Counted from the first letter of the stretch, positions 1 to 9,122 are shown. The stretch is 64,000 nt of DNA from Micromonospora rifamycinica (GCF_900090265.1 NZ_LT607752.1:1860001-1924000); one strand, 5' to 3'. Notes: generated from the letters alone by a model not told the origin. Made by a program: numbers and translations.

Positions 1-583
1 AGTTCTCGGCCGCCGAGACGAGCTGCATGGCGACGTCCTTCTTCGCCGGATCGTCCAGGTTGACGCTGGCCGGGGTGGTGGCGGTCGGGGTGGGGGTGGG
101 GGTGCCGCCGCCGGGCAGGGTCCACTGCTGGTTGGTGGTGCCGCCGCAGGTCCAGATCTGGAGCCGGGCACCGTTGGCGGTGCTCCGGTCGGTCACGTCG
201 AGGCACTTGCCCGAGGCGGTGTTGACCAGGGCGCCACCGCTGGCGGCGGTCCACTTCTGGGCGCCGGTGCCGTTGCAGTCGTACAGCTGGATCCTGGTGC
301 CGTCGGCGGTCGACGCGGCGGTGACGTCGAGGCACTTGCCGAGCGCGCGGATCGAGCCGTCGCTGTTGCCCACCGTCCACGTCTGGGCCGCCGTGCCGTT
401 GCAGTCGTAGAGCTGCACGGCGGTGCCGTTGGCCGGGTTGGCGCCGGCCACGTCGACGCACTTCCCGGCCAGGCCGGTGATCGGGCCGGCGGTCGCGGCG
501 CTGGCCGACGGCAGGCCGTAACCGACCGCGGCGACGCCGGTCAGCAGGGTGCCCACGGCGTAGGCGACTGTTCTTCTGCGCAC
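1..583 (-). CDS. Secreted ricin-B lectin / GH46 chitosanase, N-terminal part (runs off window)
   Basis: This is the 5' part of a gene on the minus strand; its 3' end lies beyond base 1. It starts at a GTG (583) behind a GAGGAG ribosome site. The product begins with a twin-Arg-like MRRRTVAY stretch, a hydrophobic core and an Ala-rich cleavage region ending near SASA, so it is probably exported. Residues about 32-150 form a ricin-type beta-trefoil with repeated GKCLDV, LYDCNG and QxW elements, a carbohydrate-binding module. A Pro/Thr linker (TPTPTPTATT) follows, then NLDDPAKKDVAMQLVSAAEN, which closely resembles the start of GH46 chitosanase catalytic domains. The catalytic Glu/Asp residues lie outside the window, so activity cannot be confirmed. 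Likely role: extracellular chitosan hydrolysis. Confidence 0.85.
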   Translation of the reverse strand, partial: MRRRTVAYAVGTLLTGVAAVGYGLPSASAATAGPITGLAGKCVDVAGANPANGTAVQLYDCNGTAAQTWTVGNSDGSIRALGKCLDVTAASTADGTRIQLYDCNGTGAQKWTAASGGALVNTASGKCLDVTDRSTANGARLQIWTCGGTTNQQWTLPGGGTPTPTPTATTPASVNLDDPAKKDVAMQLVSAAEN

Positions 584-665
584 CAGGGCGCTCCTCGGGG
601 AAGGGGCGGCGGGCCGCCGGCCGGTCGGTACCCGGACGCGACGTGCGCCCCGGCGGGCACCGCGA

Positions 666-684
666 TAATCAGTAAACTGTATTA
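666..684. promoter_or_regulatory. AT-rich imperfect palindrome upstream of chitosanase gene
   Basis: In an otherwise GC-rich stretch, 665-691 is markedly AT-rich. It contains an imperfect inverted repeat: TAAT and ATTA at the outer ends, CAGT and ACTG inside. It lies about 80 bases before the chitosanase GTG start. Actinobacterial GH46 genes are known to carry a repressor palindrome in this position (CsnR-type control). The sequence here has not been matched to that operator, so this is only a candidate promoter/operator. Confidence 0.4.
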
Positions 685-769
685 ACAAATAGCAGCACCC
701 CCATCGGCTGTCAATCGACGCCGGGCCGGTCCGCGCGCGGAGGCGACGGCGGCCCCCGGTGATCGTCCG

Positions 770-3700
770 CTACGGCGACGGGTAGCCGGCGACCGGGGCC
801 TGCGCGGGCGCTCCGTCGCCGGCCGGCTGCTCCGCGCAGGTGCGGACGTACGGCCGGCCGGGGACGTGGCGGTCCCACTCGGCGCGGCTGAGGTTCCGAC
901 CGGCCAGTTCACACGCCTGGCGTACCCAGGTACCCGGGGTGGCCCAGAGCCGGACGGTGCCGTCGTCGGCGGCGCTGGCCAGCAGCTCGCCGTCCGGGCT
1001 GAAGGCGACGGCGTTCACCTGCCTGAGGTGCGGGGTGAGCGGGTCGGCGACCGGCTCGGCGGTGGCGGTGGCCCAGAAGACGACCGACCGGTCCTCGCCG
1101 CCGGTGGCGAAGAGGCGGCCGTCCGGGCTGAACGCCGCCGCGTTGACCGCTACCTGCCCGGGCAGGCGGTGATGCCGGAACTCGGCGTCGGAGCGGCGCC
1201 AGATCCGAGCGGTATCTCGTTGCGGAAAACTCCCGGTCAGCAGCGCATCGCCGGTCGGACTGATCGCCAGGACGCTGGTGACCTCGGTGGTGAAGCCGCC
1301 CGGACCGTCGCCGCGGATCTGTCCCTGGGCGATCCGGTCACCGCTGCCGACATCCCAGAGCCGCACCTGGCCGACCTTCTCGCCCTCGGCGGCAAGCTGA
1401 CTCCCGTCGGCACGGAAGACCAGCGAGGAACCGTTGGCGCCGGGTCGCGCCGAACCCACCGGGTGGCCGGTGGTCACCTCCCACACCGCGATCTCGCCCT
1501 CCTCGGACCTGACGGCGTACCGCTCGGCGTCCGGAGCGAGTCGCACCGTCGTTCCGCTGGAGTCGGGCACGGGACGGGAGGCCAGCAGTTTCCCGGAGGG
1601 GATCTCCCACCGGTAGATCGCGCTGCTGGTCCGGCTCGTCAGCGACCGGCCGTCCGGAGCGAACACCACCTGGTGCTGCGAGTTCGCGCTGAACACCTCG
1701 TTCGGGTCCAGGACCTTCCCGTCGGGGCTCCAGGGACCGGCGACCTGCCGGCGGCTGGCCACGTCCCAGATCCGGACGCTGCCATCGAACCCGCCGGTGG
1801 CCAGCCTCGTGCCGTCCGGGCTGAAGACGACGTCGTTCACCCGGCTGGCGTCCACCGTGACGGTGGCCCCCAGCGGCTGCCGGACCGGCGAGCCCCAGAC
1901 CCGGATCTGCCGGTCCTCTCCGCCGGAGACCAGCAGCGAGCCGTCCCGGTCGACCGCCAGCGACTCGACGCCGCCCACGTGCCCGGTCAGGGTCGGTCCG
2001 GACTGCTGCCGGGTCCTCGGATCCCACTCCCGCACCGCGCCCAGGGAGTCGGCGGTGACCAGGGTCGACCGGCCGGGTCGGAACACCAGGTCACGCAGCG
2101 GGGCGGCGAGCCGGATCTCACCGGTCTGCCGACCGTCCGGGGAGAGCAGGTGCACCACGCCCTCGTCGCCGCCGACCGCGAGGAGCTTCCCGTCGGGGCT
2201 GAACGCCACCGCGAGCGCACCCCGCACGATGCGCCGCCGGTCGACGACCCGGCGGGTGGACACCTCGTAGTAGTCGACGATGCCCACCTCGCTGGCGCTG
2301 ACCAGCAGCCGGCCGTCCGGGCTGAAGGTGAGGTCGGTGAGGTTGCCCGACTTCGCGTCGAGCGGCCCGCCGGACGGCTCGCGGCTGGCCACGTCCCAGA
2401 GCTGGATGGCACCGTCGCCGTCGAGGCCGGCGAGCAGTCGGCCGTCCGGGCTGAACGCCACCGCGCCGAGGAACCCCCCACGGTCGGTCAGCTGGTGCGC
2501 CGTCGGCGTATCGAGGCTGAGATCCCACAGGGCGACGCCGCCCCCACCCATGCTGGCGAGGTAACGGCCGTCCGGGCTGAAGGCGACGGCCTGGCCGGTC
2601 TGGCCGCCGGCCAGCGTTTTCACGTGCCGCCCGGTGCGCAGGTCCCAGAGCCACAGCTGACCGTCGAGGAGAATCGGTTCCACGCTGGCCAGCAGGTTTC
2701 CGTCCGGGCTGACGGCCACCCCCCTGACGGTGCCCCGGTGCCCGTACAGCACCCGGGACGGTGCCAGCGGGCGGGACAGCAGGGACGCCAGGGTCGACCA
2801 GGCTTCCCGGCCAGGGTCCGTCCGCAGCCGTTCCAGGGCGAGCAGCAGCGCCAGGTCGGGCTGCCGGTCGGCCAGTCCGCCCGCCTCTCCGGCCAGCCGG
2901 CGGGCGTCCGCCCGCCGCGCCTGCGCCGCGGCCTGCGCCGCCTGGTGCCGGGCATCCTGCCGCTGCACGACGGCGAACCCGCCGAGCAGCACCGCGAGGA
3001 CGAGCAGCCCGGCCAGCACCGCGACACGGCGGCGCTCCCGGCGCAGCCGATCCTGCTGGGCGGCGGCGCTGAGCCGGACGTACCCGGCCAGGTCCGGCGG
3101 GATGTCCTGCGGCCGGCGGCCGGCCCAGTCCAGGGCGGCGGCCAGGGCGGTGCCGTGCAGCAGCAACTCCGGGTCGGTTCCGTCACGCCCCTGCGTACTG
3201 GCCTGCCACTGAGCGCGGGCAGCCTCCGCGCCTCGCCGCCAGGTGAGGAAGTCGTGGTCGTCGACGAGCCAGCGGCGCAGCGCGGCCCACTGGTGGATCA
3301 GGGCCTCGTGGGCCAGTTCCACCACGGGTGCGCCGGTGGTGGGATCCCGGCCGGTGGTGACCAGTCGCCGGTCGGCCAGCACGGTCACCACCGCAGTGGC
3401 TTCCGGAACGTCCGGACCCGGGCCGGCAGCACCGAGCTCGGCGAGGGTGCGCCGTTGCCGGGTGGCGGGCACTGCGGCGACCTCGTCACCGGGGCGGACG
3501 AGGGCGGTGATGAGCTGGCGGGCCAGTGGTGACCGGTCGGCGGGTAGCGTCTGGCAGGCGTCCGCGTACGCCTGGTCGCACCATCGGTCCAACCAGCCGG
3601 CCACGCCGCCGATCCGGTCGTAGGCGGCGTGGGTGAGCCGGCCGTTCTCCCGGCGCCGCCACAGTTCGGCCAACGCCGAGGAGAGCAGCGGCAGGACGGT

Positions 3701-5068
3701 GGTCGGCGCGCTCCCGACCGCGCCCGCCGCTTCGGTGACCCGGGCGGCGTCGCGGGCGATCCGCTCGGTCAGGCCGGGCTCCACCGCCAGCCCGACGGTC
3801 CGCGCCGGACGCTCGACTATGGCGGCGAGATCCACCGCCTCCACCCGGGCCGGCACGTTCACCAGCCCCCGCTCCACCAGGGTCATCAGCGCCGGAGCGG
3901 CGGCGGCCACCCGGCTGTAGAAGTCGTCGCGGAGCGTCAGCAGCACGGTCGCGGCGGGTGCCCGGTCGGGTAGCTCCACCAGCTCCCGCAGCAGCCGGTC
4001 ACGGGGCTCGGCCGCGGTGGCCAGCAACAGCTCCTCGAACTGGTCGAGGACCAGGACCAGTCGTCCAGCGTCCGGTTTCCGGTCCCGCCAGCGACGTACC
4101 GCCGAGGCCAGTCCGGCCCCGGCGTCCGGCAGGCCCGCCCGGGTCAGGCTCAGGTACGGGTCCTGGCCGGGCCTCGCGACCACCCAGTCCCAGCGGTCGC
4201 TGCCGGGCAGCCCGGCCCGCTCCAGCGTCGGCCGTACGCCGGCCCGCACCAGGGAGGACTTGCCGCTGCCCGACGGCCCGAGCAGGGCGACGAAGGGCGG
4301 GTACCGGTCGATACTGGCCAGCACCGCGGCGACCGCCCGGTCCCGGCCGTGGAACCACGCCGCGTCCGCGGTGGTAAAGGCGCGCAGCCCCGGGTACGGG
4401 CAGACATGTGCGGGCCGTAGGTCCGGGTGGACTGTCCACAGGGTCTCGGTCGGGGTGACGTAGCCGGTGGAGCGTCCACGACCGTGCCGGTCCGGGGCGG
4501 CGATGGAGTCGACCATCCCGATCACCAGGCCCGTCTGTTCGTCGACCACCGGCGCCCCGCTGAACCCCTCCGTCACCTCGGTGCAGTCGGTCAGTTGCAG
4601 CAGCTCGACGTCGTTGCCGCTACGGATCCGGTCGCCGGTCACGGCGTACCCGTACTGGCCGGCGTCCGGTGCGTTGGTGGGGAAGCCGTATGTCTTCACC
4701 GGACGCCGGCCCGCGCCGGCGGTGCCGAGCGGCAGCGGCCGGGCCGACGCCGGGGCCGGGTCAGCCATCCGCAGGAACGCCACGTCGCCCGCGCCGGGCG
4801 TCCGCCAGTGCGGCGTGGACACCCGGGCTTGCCGGGGCTGGTCGTCGAGGCCGGGGAAGCGGACCAGCACCGGACCGTCCGGGTGCGGACCCGGACCGCT
4901 GGCGAGGACGTGGGCGCAGGTGACGAGCAGCCCGTCGGCCACCAGGAATCCGGCACCGGCCGCCCGGCCCGCACCGTCCAGGATCTGGACCACGCCCTGG
5001 ACGAAGCCCGCCGACGCGTCGGCCCCGTCCAGTCGCCCGTCGTCGCCCCGGCCCGCCGGACCCCTCAT
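770..5068 (-). CDS. Trypsin-like protease / nSTAND1 NTPase / WD40 repeat giant protein
   Basis: A 1432-residue protein with a trypsin-like serine protease at about 20-220. The putative triad is His53 (TCAHVL), Asp95 (GDVAFL) and Ser170 (EGFSGAP). Next comes an nSTAND1-type NTPase beginning at CPYPGLRAF with Walker A GPSGSGKSS (Lys270) and a Walker B-like LVLVLDQFEELL. A helical region and one membrane-like segment near 680-700 (VLAGLLVLAVLLGG) follow. About a dozen WD40 blades with FSPDG motifs then fill about 770-1400. The start at 5068 is 5 bases downstream of the trypco1 stop, so the two are co-transcribed. Family knowledge: such proteins are sensors/effectors in NTP-dependent conflict systems, the WD40 part sensing a signal and the protease executing the response. 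Substrate and trigger are unknown. Confidence 0.88.
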   Translation of the reverse strand: MRGPAGRGDDGRLDGADASAGFVQGVVQILDGAGRAAGAGFLVADGLLVTCAHVLASGPGPHPDGPVLVRFPGLDDQPRQARVSTPHWRTPGAGDVAFLRMADPAPASARPLPLGTAGAGRRPVKTYGFPTNAPDAGQYGYAVTGDRIRSGNDVELLQLTDCTEVTEGFSGAPVVDEQTGLVIGMVDSIAAPDRHGRGRSTGYVTPTETLWTVHPDLRPAHVCPYPGLRAFTTADAAWFHGRDRAVAAVLASIDRYPPFVALLGPSGSGKSSLVRAGVRPTLERAGLPGSDRWDWVVARPGQDPYLSLTRAGLPDAGAGLASAVRRWRDRKPDAGRLVLVLDQFEELLLATAAEPRDRLLRELVELPDRAPAATVLLTLRDDFYSRVAAAAPALMTLVERGLVNVPARVEAVDLAAIVERPARTVGLAVEPGLTERIARDAARVTEAAGAVGSAPTTVLPLLSSALAELWRRRENGRLTHAAYDRIGGVAGWLDRWCDQAYADACQTLPADRSPLARQLITALVRPGDEVAAVPATRQRRTLAELGAAGPGPDVPEATAVVTVLADRRLVTTGRDPTTGAPVVELAHEALIHQWAALRRWLVDDHDFLTWRRGAEAARAQWQASTQGRDGTDPELLLHGTALAAALDWAGRRPQDIPPDLAGYVRLSAAAQQDRLRRERRRVAVLAGLLVLAVLLGGFAVVQRQDARHQAAQAAAQARRADARRLAGEAGGLADRQPDLALLLALERLRTDPGREAWSTLASLLSRPLAPSRVLYGHRGTVRGVAVSPDGNLLASVEPILLDGQLWLWDLRTGRHVKTLAGGQTGQAVAFSPDGRYLASMGGGGVALWDLSLDTPTAHQLTDRGGFLGAVAFSPDGRLLAGLDGDGAIQLWDVASREPSGGPLDAKSGNLTDLTFSPDGRLLVSASEVGIVDYYEVSTRRVVDRRRIVRGALAVAFSPDGKLLAVGGDEGVVHLLSPDGRQTGEIRLAAPLRDLVFRPGRSTLVTADSLGAVREWDPRTRQQSGPTLTGHVGGVESLAVDRDGSLLVSGGEDRQIRVWGSPVRQPLGATVTVDASRVNDVVFSPDGTRLATGGFDGSVRIWDVASRRQVAGPWSPDGKVLDPNEVFSANSQHQVVFAPDGRSLTSRTSSAIYRWEIPSGKLLASRPVPDSSGTTVRLAPDAERYAVRSEEGEIAVWEVTTGHPVGSARPGANGSSLVFRADGSQLAAEGEKVGQVRLWDVGSGDRIAQGQIRGDGPGGFTTEVTSVLAISPTGDALLTGSFPQRDTARIWRRSDAEFRHHRLPGQVAVNAAAFSPDGRLFATGGEDRSVVFWATATAEPVADPLTPHLRQVNAVAFSPDGELLASAADDGTVRLWATPGTWVRQACELAGRNLSRAEWDRHVPGRPYVRTCAEQPAGDGAPAQAPVAGYPSP

Positions 5069-5073
5069 CGGGC

Positions 5074-5406
5074 TCAGGCGGTCCGCTCGGCAGGGGCGCT
5101 CCACCGCATGGTCACCTTGAGGTTGCACTCGCCGCTCGACCGGGCTATCACCGCGCCGAGCTCGGTACGGAACTGCACGCCGAACTCGATGGTGACCTCG
5201 TCGGGCTGGACCCTGCGCAGTTCGCCGAGCGCGGCGCGGGCCGCCGCCGTCACCGGCTGCAACGCGGCCTCCATACTCTGTGCGGCTCGGGTCAGTACCT
5301 CGCCGGGACGGCCGGCCTTCACCACACCGGGACGGCCCTCCACCTCGTCGACCTCCACGAGCACCGTCCCGCCGTCGTCCAGCGGGACCGCCAGGAACTC
5401 GACCAT
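5074..5406 (-). CDS. Trypsin co-occurring domain 1 (trypco1) protein
   Basis: A 110-residue protein starting MVEFLAVPLDDG. The ATG at 5406 is preferred over an upstream in-frame ATG (5448) because a GGAG sits a few bases before it and the family starts in this way. It has a beta-rich N-terminal half (VLVEVDEV), a central amphipathic helix (AAQSMEAALQPVTAAARAALGEL) and a C-terminal beta stretch containing IEFGVQF and a terminal VTMRW. This matches trypco1 (CU044_2847-like) proteins that pair with trypsin-STAND proteins. The stop lies 5 bases before the giant protease start, so they form a two-gene operon. Role inferred: an adaptor or switch regulating the protease partner. Confidence 0.8.
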   Translation of the reverse strand: MVEFLAVPLDDGGTVLVEVDEVEGRPGVVKAGRPGEVLTRAAQSMEAALQPVTAAARAALGELRRVQPDEVTIEFGVQFRTELGAVIARSSGECNLKVTMRWSAPAERTA

Positions 5407-5706
5407 GTCACTCCACTTCCCGTCGCCCCGCCCCGGGGTGACTGACACCAGGCCGGACAGCCGACTCCCCTCGGGTGACTGACCGTCACCGACGTCAGCC
5501 TAACAAGTGATGACCGAGCGCAGTGGACACCCGTCGTCGGTCGACCGCCGGTCGTGGCGGCCGTGTTCGGCACGCCCGGCCGTACGCCCTCGACCGGCCA
5601 GGTCGGGTCACCGACGACCGACGCGCCGGCAATGACCACAGGGCGACGAACTCGGCGCGCCCGGGTGCGGCGCCCACGACGCTTCCGGCGGCCGTCGGAC
5701 GGCTGC
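5407..5706. other. Intergenic region between trypco1 and the XRE-cupin regulator
   Basis: About 300 bases with no supported gene. It carries the promoter of the trypco1 operon, which reads leftward, and the 3' flank of the cupin regulator. A slightly AT-richer segment (5502-5520) may be part of the promoter. No convincing terminator hairpin or palindrome was found. Confidence 0.5.
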
Positions 5707-6297
5707 TCAGTGGGGCGTGCCCGGTGCGGCGCGGACGTGTGCGCGTTCGCCCTGCCTGCCGATCAGGCTGAGGAACTCGACGGGTCCGGAGCCGGTGGCG
5801 CCGAACCAGTGCGGGATGCGGGTGTCGAACTCGGCGGCCTCTCCCGGCCGCAGGACGATGTCCTCGTCGCCGAGGACCAGGCGCAGGTTCCCGTTGAGCA
5901 CGTAGACCCAGTCGTAGCCCTCGTGGGTGCGCAGGTCGGGAACGCGGTCGTCGGCGCCGGCCGGCAGGACGAACTTGTAGGCCTGGATACCGCCGGGCCG
6001 GCGGGTCAGGGGCAGGATGGTGGACCCGTCACCGGCGGCTATGGGGCGCAGGTTGATCCGGGGATCGCCGGTCGGTGGCGCGTCGACGAGTTCGTCGATG
6101 GTGACGCTGTGGGCGCGGGCCAGCGGGAGCATCTGTTCGAGCGTGGGACGTCGTAGGCCGGCTTCGAGGCGCGACAGGGTGCTGGCGGAGATGCCGGTCT
6201 CCTCGGCCAGCTCGGTGAGGGTGACGTTGCGGCGCAGCCGCAGCTGCTTCAACCGTGGTCCCACCGCGTCGAGGGTGCGTTCCAGGTTCTCGTCCAT
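5707..6297 (-). CDS. XRE-family regulator with C-terminal cupin sensor
   Basis: A 196-residue transcription factor. Residues about 14-70 form a helix-turn-helix of the XRE class (VTLTELAEETGISASTLSRL, then EAGLRRPTLEQMLPLARAH). Residues about 110-190 form a cupin barrel with HEGYDWVYVLNGNL and the later PGEAAEFDTRIPHWFGA, which holds potential metal or ligand residues. The start at 6297 is the ATG nearest the HTH. It is divergent from the methyltransferase/exporter pair, with a short inverted repeat between them, so it probably represses itself and that pair and responds to a small molecule. The inducer is unknown. Confidence 0.88.
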   Translation of the reverse strand: MDENLERTLDAVGPRLKQLRLRRNVTLTELAEETGISASTLSRLEAGLRRPTLEQMLPLARAHSVTIDELVDAPPTGDPRINLRPIAAGDGSTILPLTRRPGGIQAYKFVLPAGADDRVPDLRTHEGYDWVYVLNGNLRLVLGDEDIVLRPGEAAEFDTRIPHWFGATGSGPVEFLSLIGRQGERAHVRAAPGTPH

Positions 6298-6306
6298 CCG
6301 GCCATT

Positions 6307-6320
6307 TTGCCATTCGGCAA
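6307..6320. promoter_or_regulatory. Candidate operator of the XRE-cupin regulator
   Basis: Inverted repeat TTGCC-ATTC-GGCAA located 10 bases upstream of the regulator's ATG and about 75 bases before the divergent methyltransferase start. It sits in an AT-richer island. Its position suits binding by the adjacent XRE protein to control both directions; this is inference. Confidence 0.5.
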
Positions 6321-6393
6321 GAATCTTTGCGCCTCTTCCTCGGGCCGCCCAGGATCGACCACGACCGGTGACGGCGGGGAAAGGGCAGCTCAG

Positions 6394-7110
6394 ATGACGC
6401 ACAGCTTCGACCGGGACTACTGGCAACAGCACTGGCAGCAGACCCACGGCGACCGGCCCGGCTCGATGGCCGGCAACCCGCCGAACCCGTACCTCGCCCG
6501 CGAGACCGCCGGCCTGCCGCCGGGCACCGCCCTGGACGCCGGGTGCGGCGCCGGCGCCGAGGCGATCTGGCTGGCCGCCCACGGCTGGCGGGTCACCGCC
6601 GCCGACATCTCCGCCGACGCCCTCGCCCACGCCGCCGACCGCGCCACCGGTGGGCCGGCGGAGGCCGTCCGGTGGGTGGAGGCGGACCTGACCGTCTGGG
6701 AGCCGGGCACGCGTTTCGACCTGGTCACCACCCACTATGCACATCCCGCGATGCCGCAGCTCGCCTTCTACCGGCGCCTCGGCGACTGGGTGGCCCCCGG
6801 CGGCACCCTGCTGATCGTCGGCCACCTGCACACCGCCGGCCCCGGCACCACCACTGCCGCGCTGCCGGCGCGGTCCGGCCACGGCCACGATCACGGCCAC
6901 GGCCACGGCCACGGCCACCACGATCACGGCCACGGCCACCACGGCCATCCCGCCGAGGCGACGGTCACCCTCACCGACATCACCGCCGGCCTGGACACGG
7001 TCGGGTGGGAGATCGTCACCGCCGAGGAACACCAGCGCCCGGTCCCCCGACCCGGCGGCCGGTCGGCCACGCTGCACGACGTCGTCGTCCGCGCGACCCG
7101 CCGCCCCTGA
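6394..7110 (+). CDS. Class I SAM-dependent methyltransferase with His-rich insertion
   Basis: A 238-residue protein starting MTHSFDRDYW after a GGGGAAAGGG ribosome site. SAM-binding motif I is ALDAGCGAGAEAIWLA (about 50-65), followed by the acidic motif VTAADIS and a DLVTTHYAHP motif. The overall fold resembles TehB/UbiE-like small-molecule methyltransferases. Residues about 161-186 form a histidine/glycine run (GHGHDHGHGHGHGHH and more), an unusual loop able to bind Ni, Zn, Cu or Te-like ions. It lies upstream of a DHA2 exporter and divergent from the XRE-cupin gene. Possible role (inferred): detoxifying a metalloid or drug by methylation, followed by export. The substrate cannot be read from sequence. 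Confidence 0.82.
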   Translation: MTHSFDRDYWQQHWQQTHGDRPGSMAGNPPNPYLARETAGLPPGTALDAGCGAGAEAIWLAAHGWRVTAADISADALAHAADRATGGPAEAVRWVEADLTVWEPGTRFDLVTTHYAHPAMPQLAFYRRLGDWVAPGGTLLIVGHLHTAGPGTTTAALPARSGHGHDHGHGHGHGHHDHGHGHHGHPAEATVTLTDITAGLDTVGWEIVTAEEHQRPVPRPGGRSATLHDVVVRATRRP

Positions 7111-7189
7111 CCCACCACCTCGTCGACGCCGGGACCGAGATCCACCCCGGCGCCGTACCCCGTCGTGCCCTTCGGAAGGAAGACCACGC

Positions 7190-8779
7190 ATGCCTACCCC
7201 TGACCGCGCTGCCGGTGTGAGCGTCCCCGGCCCCACGATCCACGACCCGCGTCAGCGCCGGGCGATCCTGATCGCCGTGTGCACCGCCCTGATGGCGGTC
7301 ATCGCCTCGGTCTCCGGGCTCAACGTCGCCCAGCCACAGGTCGCCGTCGAGTTCGGCGCGCCGCAGAGCACCGTCCTCTGGATGATCAACGTCTACACCC
7401 TCAGCCTGGCCGCGCTGCTGCTCCCGCTCGGTGCCCTCGGCGACCGGGTGGGCCGCAGACCCGTCCTGCTCGCCGGCCTGGCGGTCTTCGGCCTGGCGAG
7501 TGCGGCGGCGGGCCTGGCCACCTCGGCCGAGATGATGATCGCCGCCCGGCTGCTCTCCGGCGTCGGCGCCGCGATGATCATGCCGGTCACCCTGGCCGTC
7601 ATCACCTCGACCTTCCCGGACGAGGAACGCTCCAAGGCCATCGGCGTCTGGACCGGCGTCGCCGGCGGCGGCGGCATCCTCGGCATGTACCTGTCCGCGG
7701 TGCTCGTCGACTGGGCGAACTGGCGCTGGCTGTTCCTGCTGCCGGTCGTACTCGTGGCGGCGGCCACCGTCACGGCCCTGCGCGCCGTGCCCAACTCCCG
7801 TGAGGAGTCGCCGCACCGCTTCGACCTCGGCGGCTCGCTGGCCTCGGCGCTCGCCGTGGTCGCCCTCATCTACGTCCTGCACGAGGGTCCGGTCCACGGC
7901 TGGACCGCACCGGTCACCGTGGCCGCCCTGCTCGTCGGCGTCGTCGCCGCGGCCGGGTTCGTCGCCTGGGAACTACGCCGGGCGGCACCCCTGCTCGACG
8001 TGCGCCTGTTCCGCGACCGGCGGCTCGCCAGCGGCTCGCTGGCGCTGCTGACCCTGTTCGGTGTCCAAGCCGGGATCTTCGTCGTGCTGTTCCCCTACTT
8101 CCAGGCCGTCCTCGGTTGGTCCGGGCTGCGCGCCACCCTCGCGCTCATGCCCATGGCGGCGACGATGATGCTCGCCGCCGGCCTCGCCCCCCGGGTGGCC
8201 GCCCGTGCCGGAGCCCGGGCGACGATGGCGGCGGGAGTCCTGCTCGGCGGTGCCGGCCTGGCGTTGATGGCGTCCCTCGTCTCCGTCGACGGCGGCTACC
8301 CGGCGATCCTGCCCGGCATGCTCGCCATGGGACTCGGCATGGGTCTGACGCAGACTCCCGCCACGGAGGCCATCACCTCCGCCCTGCCCCGCGAACGGCA
8401 GGGCGTCGCGTCCGCGCTCAACGACGTCACCCGGGAGTTCGGCACCGCCCTCGGCGTCGCCCTGCTCGGAGCGGTCCTGGCCGTCGGCTACCGCACCGCG
8501 ATCGGCCCCCGCCTCGACGCGGTCCCCGCCGACACCGCCGACACCGCGCGCGCGGGCATCGCCAACGCCCTGGACGCCGCCGACACCGCCGGCCCGCAGG
8601 CGCCTGCCCTGGTCCGGGCCGCTCAGGAGTCGTTCGTCGACGGCTGGCGACAGGCCATGTGGACGGGAGTCGCCGTCATGACGATCCTCTTCGTCCACGT
8701 CCTGGCCCGGGGTCCGCGACGTACCGCGTCCACCCCACCGGCACCCGCGCACCCGACCGGCGACACCGTCGCCGGGTGA
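7190..8779 (+). CDS. DHA2-family (14-TM) major facilitator drug exporter
   Basis: A 529-residue inner-membrane protein with about 14 hydrophobic helices. MFS signature motifs are visible: motif A GALGDRVGRRPVLLAG (about 82-97) and the DHA2-type motif C region GVAGGGGILGMYLSAVLV. Length and helix count fit QacA/EmrB-like proton-driven multidrug efflux pumps. The ATG at 7190 follows GGAAGGAAG. It is 79 bases after the methyltransferase and is followed by a strong terminator, so the two probably form one transcript controlled by the XRE-cupin protein. The exported compound is unknown. Confidence 0.92.
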   Translation: MPTPDRAAGVSVPGPTIHDPRQRRAILIAVCTALMAVIASVSGLNVAQPQVAVEFGAPQSTVLWMINVYTLSLAALLLPLGALGDRVGRRPVLLAGLAVFGLASAAAGLATSAEMMIAARLLSGVGAAMIMPVTLAVITSTFPDEERSKAIGVWTGVAGGGGILGMYLSAVLVDWANWRWLFLLPVVLVAAATVTALRAVPNSREESPHRFDLGGSLASALAVVALIYVLHEGPVHGWTAPVTVAALLVGVVAAAGFVAWELRRAAPLLDVRLFRDRRLASGSLALLTLFGVQAGIFVVLFPYFQAVLGWSGLRATLALMPMAATMMLAAGLAPRVAARAGARATMAAGVLLGGAGLALMASLVSVDGGYPAILPGMLAMGLGMGLTQTPATEAITSALPRERQGVASALNDVTREFGTALGVALLGAVLAVGYRTAIGPRLDAVPADTADTARAGIANALDAADTAGPQAPALVRAAQESFVDGWRQAMWTGVAVMTILFVHVLARGPRRTASTPPAPAHPTGDTVAG

Positions 8780-8788
8780 GCGGGGGAC

Positions 8789-8813
8789 GACGCCCGCCAC
8801 ATAGGCGGGCGTC
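8789..8813 (+). terminator. Rho-independent-like terminator after exporter
   Basis: A perfect 10-bp stem (GACGCCCGCC / GGCGGGCGTC) with a 5-base loop begins 9 bases after the exporter stop. There is no U-tract, as is common in actinomycetes. Confidence 0.8.
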
Positions 8814-9013
8814 AGCCGGCTCGGTGAAACTCCCGGGATTACCCAAGACGCCATTCCCATGATTATCTTTTCCCGACAGCCTCGGCCACACCTCCGCCGA
8901 CCAGGTGTCGGATTCCTGACCCGGCCCGGCGGGCACGTCCATCACCACATTCACCCATCTCCACCTCGTGTAATATTTTTCATATTATTTCCTCGGCGGT
9001 CGGGCGATGATTC

Positions 9014-9035
9014 GTGATCATGAATTCGCGATCAC
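9014..9035. promoter_or_regulatory. 22-bp near-perfect palindrome upstream of the EACC1-caspase operon
   Basis: The arms GTGATC and GATCAC flank a central GAATTC, with only the AT/GC spacers breaking symmetry. It lies about 88 bases before the EACC1 start, inside the otherwise gene-free stretch 8814-9122. That stretch also has a very AT-rich segment around 8967-8993. Its position is right for a dimeric-repressor operator controlling the three-gene operon. No dedicated regulator gene is adjacent. Confidence 0.5.
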
Positions 9036-9122
9036 ACAGTGACGCAGCTGGAATTCGGTTTGACGTCGGGCAGGATGATAAAGTCACGATCCTTTCAGAT
9101 CGGCATTCAGGAGCTGATCCAC

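Noticed and set aside
866..3532. Long plus-strand open frame opposite the WD40 region
   Set aside because: It is a mirror of the GC-biased codons of the WD40 protein, is Pro/Gly/Arg-rich, and has no ribosome site or recognisable domain.
9060..9090. Sigma-70-like promoter (TTGACG with GATAAA)
   Set aside because: The spacing between the boxes is about 11 bases, too short for a standard promoter.
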